Source: an uncultured Bacilli bacterium
GTDB taxonomy: Bacteria; Bacillota_I; Bacilli_A; RF39; UBA660
Reading direction: 5' to 3'
DNA length: 64,000 nt
NCBI GenBank assembly: GCA_934168275.1
Contig: CAKPNA010000006.1
Coordinates: 17,859-81,858 of the forward strand
A model generated the notes under the pieces. That model was not told the DNA's origin. It saw nothing but the letters and a program-made list of their open reading frames with translations, and did no database searches. This document shows, one piece after another, positions 34,854 to 44,087 of the stretch (positions are counted from its first letter, which is position 1; each line of letters begins with the position of its first letter). Position numbers and translations under genes: made by a program.

Positions 34854-36879
34854 CTTTGATTACTTATTTCAAAATATAAAGAAATCAAAAGCACTATTAC
34901 TAACATTTATCTTATTAGTACCTATTCTAAGTAGTCTATTAATAGTTCTTACTGGTATTGATGATAAAAGTACTAAAGTATTTAGCTTAAGTGAATTATC
35001 TATCGTTGGTATTCCTTTACTATTTATTGTCCCATTATTACTTAGCATTGCCCTAAATGGTTATGTATATAAAAGAAGAAGTGTCGACTTTATTGGAAGC
35101 ATGCCTATTAATAAAAGTACTATCTTTATAACTAATACTCTAGGAGGTATAGGAATATTATTCTTAATGTTTCTAACTAATATAGTCTTATTTGGTTTAA
35201 TAAGTATAATATTTAGTAATATATATATCCCATTTGCTTTATTATTTGATTATTTTGTCCTATGGTTTGTAAGTTATTCATTTGTCTTTATTGCTTCTAA
35301 CCTTGCTATGAGTGTTAGTGGTAATATGATGAGTCAAATAGTAGTAACCTTACTAATTCTATTCTTAGTACCATATATCCATTTCTATACTGCTAATGTA
35401 ACTAAAATATATGGCGGAAATGATACTTATTGGATTAAAACAACTGAAGAAAATACTCCAACAACTCATAGCTGTGCCCTAACAGACTATTATGATAGTT
35501 CTAAATGTACTATAAATAAAAAGTTAAATGTCTATTATTCTGATATTACTAAAGTAGAAAATAATAGTTATACTATGCCATTTAACTTAGTATCTATGAT
35601 GTTTAATAACAGTACTAGTTCAATCTACAATAGTACTTCTATTACAAGAATGATTGTCTTATCCATTATTTACTTTATTCTAGGACTTATCTTATTTAAT
35701 CATCGTAAGATGGAAGTATGTGAAACATCTTTTAGAAGTCCTCACATTCATAATATTGTTAAATGTTTAACTTTAATACCATTAGTATCTATTCTATATT
35801 TAATAACTGCAAGTGGTTCAATAATGATCTTCATCTTTGTCTTAGTCCTAATATTTATATATAGTTTAATATATGATTTAATAACTAAAAGAAATCTTAA
35901 TAATATGAAACTATCTCTTATCTATTTTATTGTAAGTGTTATTATTATATATGGTTATAGTTATCTAATAACTACTATTCAAGGTAAAGAAAAATATCTT
36001 GATAGTAATGACTTTATTTCCGCTAGTGTTAATAATTATAACTATACTAATTATAATGATGAATTGAGTAATGTTTATATTAAAGATAAAAAAATAATTA
36101 ATATCTTAGTTAAGAATCATTTATCTACTGATGATGGAGAATATATTCTTAAAGCTAATATTAAAGATAAACATAATAATATCTATTCACTAAAAGTAAA
36201 TATGAATGAAGAAGACTATAACAAAATAATAGATATCTTATCTAATGATAAAAACTATAATAAAGAATTTAAAAAGTTTGTTAATAAAAAAGTATACGCT
36301 ATAACATTAGGCTATAATACATATTCATATCATGAACTTAAACATATTATTAACTATATTAAAGAATTATTTTCTAATATAACTGTTAAAGAGTATCTAT
36401 CTAGTGAATATAATGAAAATGATAAATTTAATATTGAATTATATATTTACGATCATCATAACTTAGTATCTTATCGTATTGATCGTAATATAAGTGATAA
36501 ACTAAATGAAATGATCCTAGATATTGAAAATAATAGTTTTAAAAATACTTATCGTAAAGGAATAGAAGGATACTATCATATAAGTATTGCTGGCTTAACT
36601 GAAGAAGATGCTTATTACATAGTTAATGAATCGCAAGAACAATTATTAGATTTTATTGATAAAAATATTGCTGATGATATAACTATTGATAAAAAATATC
36701 TAGTTATTGATTTCTATATTGGCAAGACTAATAGTTATTATCACTTCTATACTAATAAAGTAGAAGAAGTATATAACTTAATCTCAGAAAGAAGAAATGT
36801 TCTAAAAGATACTACGGAATATAAAGATTACTTTGCTAAGGATGATACTCGAGAATCATCAGGAGACACATATGAATAA
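34831..36879 (+). CDS. ABC transporter membrane protein, YtrB partner
   Basis: This 682-residue protein has about ten to eleven membrane helices in residues 15-395, including a loop of about 70 residues with two cysteines (HSCALTDYYDSSKC) near 206-219, followed by a C-terminal soluble domain of about 290 residues presumably outside the cell. The N-terminal part looks like the permeases in YtrA-controlled ABC operons (for example RSVDFIGSMPINKSTIFITN). GGAGG precedes the start. It overlaps the ATPase gene at its beginning and the regulator gene by eight bases at its end. Confidence 0.8.
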   Translation: MSLKKLFNFDYLFQNIKKSKALLLTFILLVPILSSLLIVLTGIDDKSTKVFSLSELSIVGIPLLFIVPLLLSIALNGYVYKRRSVDFIGSMPINKSTIFITNTLGGIGILFLMFLTNIVLFGLISIIFSNIYIPFALLFDYFVLWFVSYSFVFIASNLAMSVSGNMMSQIVVTLLILFLVPYIHFYTANVTKIYGGNDTYWIKTTEENTPTTHSCALTDYYDSSKCTINKKLNVYYSDITKVENNSYTMPFNLVSMMFNNSTSSIYNSTSITRMIVLSIIYFILGLILFNHRKMEVCETSFRSPHIHNIVKCLTLIPLVSILYLITASGSIMIFIFVLVLIFIYSLIYDLITKRNLNNMKLSLIYFIVSVIIIYGYSYLITTIQGKEKYLDSNDFISASVNNYNYTNYNDELSNVYIKDKKIINILVKNHLSTDDGEYILKANIKDKHNNIYSLKVNMNEEDYNKIIDILSNDKNYNKEFKKFVNKKVYAITLGYNTYSYHELKHIINYIKELFSNITVKEYLSSEYNENDKFNIELYIYDHHNLVSYRIDRNISDKLNEMILDIENNSFKNTYRKGIEGYYHISIAGLTEEDAYYIVNESQEQLLDFIDKNIADDITIDKKYLVIDFYIGKTNSYYHFYTNKVEEVYNLISERRNVLKDTTEYKDYFAKDDTRESSGDTYE

Positions 36880-37228
36880 TATTATTAATATTGATTATCA
36901 TAGTAGAGAAGCAATATATGAACAAATAATTAATCAAATAGAAAGATATGTTGCCCTAGGCATTTTAAAAAGTGGTGAACAAATTCCCTCAACTAGAGAA
37001 CTTGCTAGTATCTTAGGAATAAATCCTAATACTGTTAGAAAAGCCTATCTCGAACTAGAAAATAAAAATATTATAAATACTATATCTACTAAAGGAACAT
37101 TTATCTCTGACAATACTAAAGAAGCCATTAATATTAAAAGAAATAAATTATTAGAAGAATTAAAAGAAAAAGTAAATGAATTAGAAAAATTAGGAATGAA
37201 TAAAGAGGATATTATAAAGAATTTATGA
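36872..37228 (+). CDS. GntR family regulator, YtrA subfamily
   Basis: This 118-residue protein is one winged-helix DNA-binding domain plus a short helical tail, the small YtrA type. It shows REAIYEQIINQIERYVALGILKSGEQIPSTRELASILGINPNTVRKAYLELE and ends with a coiled-coil-like tail for dimerisation. I start at ATG 36872 because CAGGAGACAC lies just upstream. It probably represses its own operon through the TGTACTA dyad at 33919-33939. It is last or near last in the operon and overlaps the next gene by four bases (ATGA). Confidence 0.92.
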   Translation: MNNIINIDYHSREAIYEQIINQIERYVALGILKSGEQIPSTRELASILGINPNTVRKAYLELENKNIINTISTKGTFISDNTKEAINIKRNKLLEELKEKVNELEKLGMNKEDIIKNL

Positions 37229-37842
37229 AAAGAATAATAAAATATTTAATAATTATTAGTATATCTATCTTAATTATCTTACTAAGTATTAATCTATATG
37301 TTAAATATTCTACTACTTCAAGTATTAAGAATAGTATTGATGATATAGATTATATCTTAGTACTAGGTGCTAGTGTTAAAAAAGATAGAATTAGTCCAAT
37401 GCTAAAAGATAGATTAGATAAAGCAATCGAAGTCTATAACGATACTAAAGCTAAACTAATCTTAAGTGGCGACTCTATAAAAAGTGATGAATATGATGAA
37501 GTAGGTAAGATGAAGAAATATATGTTAGATAATAATATTCCCATGGAAGATATAATATTAGATGAACATGGAATATCAACCTATGATAGTATCTATCGTA
37601 TAAAAGATATGACTAAAGGTAAGAAAATAGTAATAATTACCCAAAGATATCACTTATATCGAGCATTATATATTGCAAATAGTCTAGATATAAATAGTTA
37701 TGGCATACCGGCCCTAGGAGAGAATTACTTTGGTCAAGAGTACCGTGAATTTAGAGAAGTATTAGCAAGAAACAAAGACTTCGTTAAATGTATGATTGCC
37801 CCAAGTAGTAAATATACTGATAAAATTATCTATGAAGAATAG
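37225..37842 (+). CDS. SanA/DUF218-type membrane-anchored protein
   Basis: This 205-residue protein has one N-terminal membrane helix (about 5-25) and a DUF218 domain outside: DYILVLGASVKKDRISPMLKDRLDKAIEVY, then KLILSGD, GISTYDSIYRIK and IITQRYHLYRALYIA. This set matches SanA, linked in E. coli to vancomycin exclusion at high temperature; the biochemical reaction is not established. It starts within the GntR gene's stop (ATGA), so it is part of the YtrA-controlled operon, which fits an envelope-stress role. A terminator follows at 37838. Confidence 0.85.
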   Translation: MKRIIKYLIIISISILIILLSINLYVKYSTTSSIKNSIDDIDYILVLGASVKKDRISPMLKDRLDKAIEVYNDTKAKLILSGDSIKSDEYDEVGKMKKYMLDNNIPMEDIILDEHGISTYDSIYRIKDMTKGKKIVIITQRYHLYRALYIANSLDINSYGIPALGENYFGQEYREFREVLARNKDFVKCMIAPSSKYTDKIIYEE

Positions 37843-37864
37843 CTAAATTAGTTATTCTTTTTTC
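37838..37864 (+). terminator. Terminator
   Basis: GAATA-CT pairs with AG-TATTC and is followed by six T; it overlaps the stop codon of the SanA-like gene. Confidence 0.7.
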
Positions 37865-37924
37865 TACAAAATTATTGTTTAAAGAATATTTATATGATAG
37901 AATTATATACATAGGAGGTACAAA

Positions 37925-38404
37925 ATGAAAAAAACAGATATAATATTAATTTTAGTAGTAGTAGCTATAATCGTAGGTGCTGTAATATTGGGACAAAATA
38001 GAACAGAAAAGGCTCACTATGATTTACCAGTTACCATTGAAGGTACTGCTGGACTTGCTGATATTGATTATGCTACATACAAAAGCTTGCAAGAAGCTAA
38101 CAAACCATTCATCGTTATTATCGCACAAACAGGATGCCATTATTGCGAACAATATCGCCCTGTAGTTGAAAAAGTAGCCACTGAATTAGGTATTCCATTT
38201 AATTGGATCGATATGTCTAAAATATCTGAAGAAGACTATAAAGTATTTATGAAGTCTAACACATTCTTTAGAAGAAATAAACAATGGGGAACTCCAACAA
38301 CATTATTATTAAATAATTCAGATACTATTGCTACAATAAATGGTTATGTTGATGAAGACGGATTAAAATCATTCTTAAGTACTAATGTTAAAGTAGGAGA
38401 GTAG
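37925..38404 (+). CDS. Membrane-anchored thioredoxin-like protein
   Basis: This 159-residue protein has an N-terminal helix (about 5-23) that should anchor it outside the membrane, and a thioredoxin fold with the redox pair in TGCHYCEQYRPV (about 68-79) and the cis-proline segment GTPTTLLL (about 121-128). It is likely a thiol-disulphide oxidoreductase at the cell surface. The GGAGGTACAAA site precedes the ATG. The next gene begins one base after its stop codon. Confidence 0.85.
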   Translation: MKKTDIILILVVVAIIVGAVILGQNRTEKAHYDLPVTIEGTAGLADIDYATYKSLQEANKPFIVIIAQTGCHYCEQYRPVVEKVATELGIPFNWIDMSKISEEDYKVFMKSNTFFRRNKQWGTPTTLLLNNSDTIATINGYVDEDGLKSFLSTNVKVGE

Positions 38405-38405
38405 T

Positions 38406-38846
38406 ATGAGTGAAATTTATAAATTAGCCCGTGATTTCAAAAGAAGATACCCAAACACTGTAGCTTTTAGATTAAAAGAACACGCTAAAGTAATTGAACA
38501 ACATTTAAATCCTAATGAAGAAATTAAATATCTATTTTTAGGTCAAAAGAATAAAGGAACTTTTGATTTTGTAAATACTTATATAATAGCTATAACTAAT
38601 CAAAGAATTATGCTAGCTACAAAAAGAATAGTATTTGGTTATTTCTTTAAATCAATATCTTTTGATTTATATAATGACTTTACTATTAGTTGTGGACTAA
38701 TATGGGGCCGTATTATAATTGATACTGTAAAAGAAAAAATATTACTATCTAATATAGATAAAGATGCCCTACCAGAAATAGAAACTAATTTCACAACATT
38801 AGTATCAGAACTTAAAAGAGAATATTTAGATAAAGATAAAGAGTAA
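38406..38846 (+). CDS. Bacterial PH-domain protein
   Basis: This 146-residue soluble protein has a central beta-rich region (about 35-125) with FLGQKNKGTFDFVNTYIIAITNQRIMLATKR, typical of bacterial pleckstrin-homology domains, where ITNxRI is a common motif. Its role is unknown. It follows the thioredoxin-like gene with a one-base gap and a GGAGAG site, and it ends in a terminator at 38839. Confidence 0.7.
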   Translation: MSEIYKLARDFKRRYPNTVAFRLKEHAKVIEQHLNPNEEIKYLFLGQKNKGTFDFVNTYIIAITNQRIMLATKRIVFGYFFKSISFDLYNDFTISCGLIWGRIIIDTVKEKILLSNIDKDALPEIETNFTTLVSELKREYLDKDKE

Positions 38847-38869
38847 TATATAGTATATTATTCTTTTTA
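38839..38869 (+). terminator. Terminator
   Basis: AAGAGTAATATA pairs over its whole length (one G-U) with TATATTATTCTT around a three-base loop, with T residues following. Confidence 0.75.
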
Positions 38870-38901
38870 ATTACATAATATTTACTAGGGAGGATTTATA
38901 A

Positions 38902-39210
38902 ATGAATAACGAATTTTTTGATAAATATATTGTCAAGAAAGGGGATAATTTATATCAAATAGCTATGAAAAATAATATAAATTATAAGTTATTAGCCCAA
39001 CTAAATGGTTTAAATACAAATGATTATATTTATCCTAACCAAGAAATATTAATACCTAAAAAAGATGTTAAATATTATATAACTGCAGATGGTGATACTC
39101 TAGAAAGTATTACTAATGGACTAGGTGCTAATCTAGCAACACTACTATATCAAAATAGAAATATCTATCTAAGACCAGAACAACTAATTTTTTATAAAGA
39201 ACAAAACTAA
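38902..39210 (+). CDS. Small protein with two LysM domains
   Basis: This 102-residue protein consists of two LysM domains: residues about 9-52 (YIVKKGDNLYQIAMKNNINYKLLAQLNGL ... NQEILIP) and about 55-100 (YYITADGDTLESITNGLGANLATLLYQN). No signal peptide is present. It should bind peptidoglycan or, by analogy with SafA-type proteins, work in the mother-cell compartment; the sequence does not decide. GGGAGG precedes the ATG and a terminator follows at 39203. Confidence 0.8.
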   Translation: MNNEFFDKYIVKKGDNLYQIAMKNNINYKLLAQLNGLNTNDYIYPNQEILIPKKDVKYYITADGDTLESITNGLGANLATLLYQNRNIYLRPEQLIFYKEQN

Positions 39211-39232
39211 ATATTTATTTTTAGTTTTTTTT
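39203..39232 (+). terminator. Terminator
   Basis: AAAACTAA pairs with TTAGTTTT and runs into T residues at the end of the LysM gene. Confidence 0.6.
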
Positions 39233-39266
39233 ATGGTATGATTATTAATAGTAGGAGGAGTCAACT

Positions 39267-40739
39267 ATGATAGTTAGAAAACCATTTGCCTTTTTAATAA
39301 AACACTTTAAAGCTATACACTTATTCTTATTTGGCTTATTAGTATATGTCTGCTATAAATATAATGGTATAGTATCTTTCTTAAGAAATTATATCTCAAC
39401 CGGTAATGGCCGATATGATGCAGTAAATTATATTAATTATACCCCGATCTATATTATACTAGGGGCTATTGTTGTAATGGCAATAATATATTACTTAATG
39501 AAATATAAAGATAAACCTAAAAAACTATATCTATTTAGTATTATTGGTTATATCGCTGTAATAATTTTATTTATCTTTTTATTTAATTATTTAAGAACAT
39601 TCTCAAGTTCTATTATTGAACAAAAGACACTAAGACTCTATCGGGATATATCCTTAATGGGTTTAATATTTCAATATATAATAATAGTTATTATGCTTAT
39701 TAGAGGTTTAGGTTTTGATATAAAGAAATTTAATTTCTCCAAAGATATCCAAGAATTAAATATTGACTTAACTGATAATGAAGAAGTCGAATTAGTCATG
39801 GGCTTTGATACTAATAAAACTAAATTTAAAATACGTAGATTTTTTCGTGAATTTAGATATTTTATTCGAGAGAACATTCTCTTTACCGGCTTATCTTTAA
39901 TAGTAATAGTAATAATTCTATGGATAATCGTAGCTAATTATACTAGTAAGAATAAGGTATATAAAGAAAATGAATACTTTGGTGTTGACTTTAATATGCT
40001 GGTAAATGGTAGTTATTTAACTAAAGAAGATAGTTCTTCAAAGAAACTAAGTGTTGGTAATAGTAGCTTATTAGTCGTTAAATTTAAAATATCTAGTAAT
40101 CATAGTGATGTCCTAAATCCTGATAACTTTATCTTAAGTATCTATGGTAAAACATATTCACCAAATAATAAATATTGTTCTTCATTAAAAGATATTGGTA
40201 AGTGCTATAACAAAATAAAATTAACCGAACAAGAAAAAGAATATATCTTTGTATATCTCGTTGATGATAATGTTCTAAACAAAAAGATATATCTTAAATA
40301 TGATTATGGTTATCTAACTAATAAAAATAATTCTATTATTAAAGTTAGATTAACTCCTGATAATATTGATGATGAAGAAACAACAACTAAAAGAATCAAT
40401 GATACCCTAGAATTTAACAATTCAATAATAGGGGATTATAAATTAAAAATAGAAGAATATAATATTAGTGATAACTATGAAATTAATGCTGATATAACTT
40501 TAATGCCAACTAGTAATAATACTATTATTAGATTAAAAGTAAGTGAAGGTAATGATTTAATAGATAATTATGCTCTATTAAAATATACAATCTCAGGTCT
40601 AGAGTATACTAGTACTATGAAGAAACTATATAATGATAATGACTATAGTTATTATGAAGTAAATAATATTACGTATGCCGATAGTATAAAATTAGTATTA
40701 AATAGCAGACATAATAATTATGAATATATTCTTAAATAG
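39267..40739 (+). CDS. Membrane protein of unknown function
   Basis: This 490-residue protein has membrane helices at about residues 14-30, 58-76, 89-108, 129-147 and 208-227. Between the last two is a basic cytoplasmic stretch that includes DFSKDIQELNIDLTDNEEVELVMGF. After 230 it has an external domain of about 260 residues rich in beta structure, with a CSSLKDIGKC pair near 318-327. I do not recognise the family. GGAGGAG precedes the ATG. It is the last gene before the two tRNAs. Confidence 0.6.
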   Translation: MIVRKPFAFLIKHFKAIHLFLFGLLVYVCYKYNGIVSFLRNYISTGNGRYDAVNYINYTPIYIILGAIVVMAIIYYLMKYKDKPKKLYLFSIIGYIAVIILFIFLFNYLRTFSSSIIEQKTLRLYRDISLMGLIFQYIIIVIMLIRGLGFDIKKFNFSKDIQELNIDLTDNEEVELVMGFDTNKTKFKIRRFFREFRYFIRENILFTGLSLIVIVIILWIIVANYTSKNKVYKENEYFGVDFNMLVNGSYLTKEDSSSKKLSVGNSSLLVVKFKISSNHSDVLNPDNFILSIYGKTYSPNNKYCSSLKDIGKCYNKIKLTEQEKEYIFVYLVDDNVLNKKIYLKYDYGYLTNKNNSIIKVRLTPDNIDDEETTTKRINDTLEFNNSIIGDYKLKIEEYNISDNYEINADITLMPTSNNTIIRLKVSEGNDLIDNYALLKYTISGLEYTSTMKKLYNDNDYSYYEVNNITYADSIKLVLNSRHNNYEYILK

Positions 40740-40804
40740 GAATTGACAATTATTAAAATATATAATACAATGTATATACGTGAGAAACGTGTATACATTA
40801 ATAT

Positions 40805-40878
40805 GGACCTATAGCCAAGTGGTAAGGCGTGGGACTGCAACTCCCTGATCGTTGGTTCAAATCCGACTGGGTCCTCCA
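40805..40878 (+). tRNA. tRNA-Cys (GCA)
   Basis: A complete 74-base cloverleaf with encoded CCA. The acceptor GGACCTA pairs with TGGGTCC, the anticodon loop CTGCAAC gives GCA, and the T arm contains GGTTCAAATCC. A promoter TTGACA-like box at 40742 and TATAAT-like sequence at about 40763 precede it. Confidence 0.95.
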
Positions 40879-40918
40879 TTTGATTATTAGCCCTTATTTT
40901 ATAAGGGTTTTACTCTAT

Positions 40919-40992
40919 GCAGATATAGTTTAGTGGTAGAACGTGAGCTTCCCAAGCTTATGGTACGAGTTCGATCCTCGCTATCTGCTCCA
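40919..40992 (+). tRNA. tRNA-Gly (CCC)
   Basis: A 74-base cloverleaf with encoded CCA. The acceptor is GCAGATA/TATCTGC, and the anticodon loop TTCCCAA within TGAGC/GCTTA gives CCC. The T arm is ACGAG-TTCGATC-CTCGC with one A-C mismatch at its base. It reads GGG codons. A small hairpin CCCTTA/TAAGGG with T residues separates it from tRNA-Cys. Confidence 0.9.
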
Positions 40993-41007
40993 AATTGATA
41001 TTTTAGT

Positions 41008-41030
41008 CGAACTTTTTAGTTCGTTTTTTT
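41008..41030 (+). terminator. Terminator after the tRNAs
   Basis: CGAACT pairs with AGTTCG and is followed by seven T. The remaining 41031-41198 holds two GGTCGAA repeats near 41061 and 41074 but nothing else I recognise. Confidence 0.8.
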
Positions 41031-41198
41031 AATACATAAAACAGTGATAGTCAAAAAGTGGTCGAAAAGAGGTCGAATTAATTGATAATATTAAATCTAA
41101 CAACATTAATCTTAAAAATAAAAATACTGTTAAAAATACGAATATAATCACTTGCCAATTTAATATAAATAATTACTATTAAAGGAAGGGAGAATATA

Positions 41199-42050
41199 AT
41201 GAACGAACAAAAAATAAAAAGATTCATGGAACGATTACAAATAGAATCTACATATAAAAAATATTTAAAAGATGATATAATTAATCAAATGATAAATATA
41301 TTCTCACATAATTGTACTACTATTAAAAAACAAAATTATCCTAGTAGAATAGAAAATCCTTTAGAGCTAGCCCTTAAATATTATAAAGAATATAATCTTG
41401 AATACTATAACACGATTATAAAGAATATTGAAAATGGTAGAATTTCTATTAAAACAAGTAGTGGTAAGTCGTATACTGATACTCAAAACAATACTACTAA
41501 TATTAGATTATGTGGAAATGACAGTGATCTTTTTAACATAGTCCATGAACTAGCACATTTTATTGATAGAAATAGTATTCCACCAATTGTTCCTAATGAA
41601 TATTACTTTTTGTCTGAAACATTTGCTTTTTATATTGAACAAGAATTAGAAAGTTGGTTAGGGGAAGAATATAAAAAGTTAATTGCCATTAGAAGAAACA
41701 ATAGAATATACTTTGAAAGTAAAATGTTAATAGCCATTGAAAATGAATTGTATTATGAAAACTTATATAGACAGAAAGGAACTATTGAAACAAGTGATAT
41801 CGACACAGAAAGAATTAAATCTATAGTGCATTATGATATCCCAACTAATATTATCAATTGCTTATTACAATATCCTTTAGCTAATATTCTATCTAATTAT
41901 TTAATTAATAATCATTTATTACAAAGTGATAATGAACTAGTTGCAAAATGTTTTAGCATAGATTTATATAAAGCCATAGTAGAACTATTTAACAAAATAC
42001 CTAGGTCAAAAATAAACGTATTAAAAAAGCCCGCTATAAGCAGACCGTAA
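41199..42050 (+). CDS. Putative HExxH metallopeptidase
   Basis: This 283-residue soluble protein carries HELAHFID at about residues 113-120, the zinc-binding HExxH motif, and about 25 residues later SETFAFYIEQELE, where a glutamate could be the third ligand as in gluzincins. The rest is helical and rich in charged residues. No signal peptide is present. The family is not clear to me; ImmA-like and M3-like peptidases share parts of this pattern. GAAGGGAGA precedes the ATG. It lies alone just after tRNA genes, a frequent insertion place, and is convergent with the LysR gene. Confidence 0.55.
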   Translation: MNEQKIKRFMERLQIESTYKKYLKDDIINQMINIFSHNCTTIKKQNYPSRIENPLELALKYYKEYNLEYYNTIIKNIENGRISIKTSSGKSYTDTQNNTTNIRLCGNDSDLFNIVHELAHFIDRNSIPPIVPNEYYFLSETFAFYIEQELESWLGEEYKKLIAIRRNNRIYFESKMLIAIENELYYENLYRQKGTIETSDIDTERIKSIVHYDIPTNIINCLLQYPLANILSNYLINNHLLQSDNELVAKCFSIDLYKAIVELFNKIPRSKINVLKKPAISRP

Positions 42051-42060
42051 AAACATATAA

Positions 42061-42948
42061 CTATTTTGTTATTATTTCAATAAGTTTCTTTGTACTAAAA
42101 TTAGGTACATGATTTTTAGATAATGCAATCCCTATATATCTACTAGGGATTTTTTCTTTTAACTTTAATTCATATAATTCTTTATTTGCAATTTCTTTTT
42201 TTATATATTCTTTAGTAGCATATCCAATACCAAGCCCAATTTTAGAAAATTCAACAACCAATGAATAACTAGCTAATTCAATATTAGGTTTAAGAGTAAT
42301 ACCGTTTTCTCTTGTAACATTATCTAAAAACTCTCTAGTATTTGAACCCTTTGCTTGTAATATCAAAGGATAATTATTTAAATCTTTTAAAGATATTTCT
42401 TTATTAATTAATTCTTTATATTTATTACTTACAACAAAACAATCATTAATCTCTCTACATTTAATAACCTCAATATCACTACCATAATCTTTATTATTTA
42501 AATTTAATATTACAATATCTATTAAACCATTTCTTAATTTTGGCATTAAATCGGATGTTAAATAAGTTATTATTTGAATATCTATTTTAGGATATAAAGA
42601 ATGAAATTTCTCTAAGTATGGTAGTAAAAACTCTTTTGTTAACGTTGTGCTAATACCAATTTTTATACATCCTGTTTCAAGATTAATAAGATCTGTAAAC
42701 TTATTTTCTGCATTATTAATATATTCAATCGCTTGTTTAATATAATTATAAAATTCTTTACCTTCCTCAGTAAGAACAACACCTCGTTTAGTTCTAACAA
42801 ACAGCTGTCCCCCTAATTGGTCTTCTAGGTTCTTAATTGCCCTACTTATAGCGGGTTGTGAAATACATAATTCTTCACTTGCTTTAGTAATATTACAATG
42901 ATTTGCTACTACATAAAAAATTCTATATAATTCAAAATCTATATTCAT
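42061..42948 (-). CDS. LysR family transcriptional regulator
   Basis: This 295-residue regulator has the LysR winged helix at residues about 1-60 (FYVVANHCNITKASEELCISQPAISRAIKNLEDQLGGQLFVR) and an effector-binding domain of the usual length beginning at about 90 (GCIKIGISTTLTKEFLLP). I start at the ATG at 42948, preceded by TTGGAGG. It is divergent from coaE, with a 90-base intergenic region that would hold any shared operator. The ligand cannot be predicted; control of coaE-coaD is possible but would be unusual. Confidence 0.92.
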   Translation of the reverse strand: MNIDFELYRIFYVVANHCNITKASEELCISQPAISRAIKNLEDQLGGQLFVRTKRGVVLTEEGKEFYNYIKQAIEYINNAENKFTDLINLETGCIKIGISTTLTKEFLLPYLEKFHSLYPKIDIQIITYLTSDLMPKLRNGLIDIVILNLNNKDYGSDIEVIKCREINDCFVVSNKYKELINKEISLKDLNNYPLILQAKGSNTREFLDNVTRENGITLKPNIELASYSLVVEFSKIGLGIGYATKEYIKKEIANKELYELKLKEKIPSRYIGIALSKNHVPNFSTKKLIEIITK

Positions 42949-43038
42949 AATAACCTCCAATTATGACAGACATAATAAATATGCATTTTAATTATAACAA
43001 ATAAAGTAATATAATACAAGTAGAAAGGAGAGAAAAAT

Positions 43039-43596
43039 ATGATTATAGGTATTTGTGGTAAATCAGGTAGTGGTAAAAGTACATTAGCTAATCAAATAGT
43101 AGAACTAACTAATAACAAATCTATTCATCTAGATATTGATAAAGTAGGGCATGAAGTATTATTACTACCAAATGTTAAAGAAGAACTAGTAAGTTCATTT
43201 GGACCATCCATTATTCAAGAAGGCATTGTTGATAGAAAAAGCCTTGGAGAAATGGTCTTTAATTCACGTCATAAAATGAAAAAATTATCAGACATTACAT
43301 GGGAATATATGCAAATAGAAATTGACAAATTTATAAATTACAACAGTGATAAAATTATTATTTTAGATTGGCTATTATTACCAATTTCAAAGTATTTTAA
43401 TATGTGTGATATAAAAATTCTTTTAGATATTCCATACGAAGTAAGAAAAGAACGTGCCATAAAAAGAGATAGTATAACTGCAGAAGCATTTGACTTAAGA
43501 GAAAAAGCAAGTATTGAATTTGATGAAAACGCTTTTGATTATGTTATAAAAGCAAATGATAAAGAAATAGTTAAAAGGTTGGTGAAATCATTATGA
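43039..43596 (+). CDS. coaE: Dephospho-CoA kinase
   Basis: CoaE phosphorylates dephospho-CoA in the last step of coenzyme A synthesis. The 185-residue protein has the P-loop GKSGSGKST (about 7-15), HLDIDKVGHEVL matching the DADxxxH-type substrate motif, and the ILLDIPYEVRKERAIKRD lid. It is somewhat divergent. The identification is supported by coaD, the preceding pathway step, which overlaps its end by four bases. Confidence 0.87.
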   Translation: MIIGICGKSGSGKSTLANQIVELTNNKSIHLDIDKVGHEVLLLPNVKEELVSSFGPSIIQEGIVDRKSLGEMVFNSRHKMKKLSDITWEYMQIEIDKFINYNSDKIIILDWLLLPISKYFNMCDIKILLDIPYEVRKERAIKRDSITAEAFDLREKASIEFDENAFDYVIKANDKEIVKRLVKSL

Positions 43597-44087
43597 CAAA
43601 AGTTTTATATCCTGGAAGTTTTGATCCAATGACAAAAGGACACATGAATATTGTTGAACAAGCAAGTGATTTATTTGATGAAGTAATAATAGCAGTTATG
43701 CAAAACCCTTTAAAAAAACATGGATTATTTACTTTAGAAGAAAGAATGGAAATAATTAAAGAATTATATCAAAGAATGAATAATGTAAAAGTTATTTCTG
43801 CTAGTGGTGCTACTGTTGATATTGCACTGCTTTATGAATGTAAAGCAATCATTAGAGGCCTCAGAAGTTTAAGTGATTATGATTATGAAGTACAATTACA
43901 ACAAATGAATAAAGAACTATCAAACAATAGAATAAATACAATCTGCTTATTTGCTGATAAAGAATATCAATTTGTATCATCAAGTATGGTTAAAGAAGTC
44001 TTTAATCTAGACAAAGACATTTCAAGATATGTTGACCCAATCGTTCAAGAAAGAATGTTAATGAAGAAAAGGAGTATAATGAAATGA
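43593..44087 (+). CDS. coaD: Phosphopantetheine adenylyltransferase
   Basis: CoaD joins ATP and 4'-phosphopantetheine to give dephospho-CoA. The 164-residue protein shows the nucleotidyltransferase motif PGSFDPMTKGHMNI, then RGLRSLSDYDYEVQLQQMNKEL and YQFVSSSMVKEV, with all active-site residues. It overlaps coaE (ATGA), so the last two steps of CoA synthesis are translated together, an arrangement less common than the usual rsmD-coaD pair in Bacilli. Confidence 0.97.
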   Translation: MTKVLYPGSFDPMTKGHMNIVEQASDLFDEVIIAVMQNPLKKHGLFTLEERMEIIKELYQRMNNVKVISASGATVDIALLYECKAIIRGLRSLSDYDYEVQLQQMNKELSNNRINTICLFADKEYQFVSSSMVKEVFNLDKDISRYVDPIVQERMLMKKRSIMK

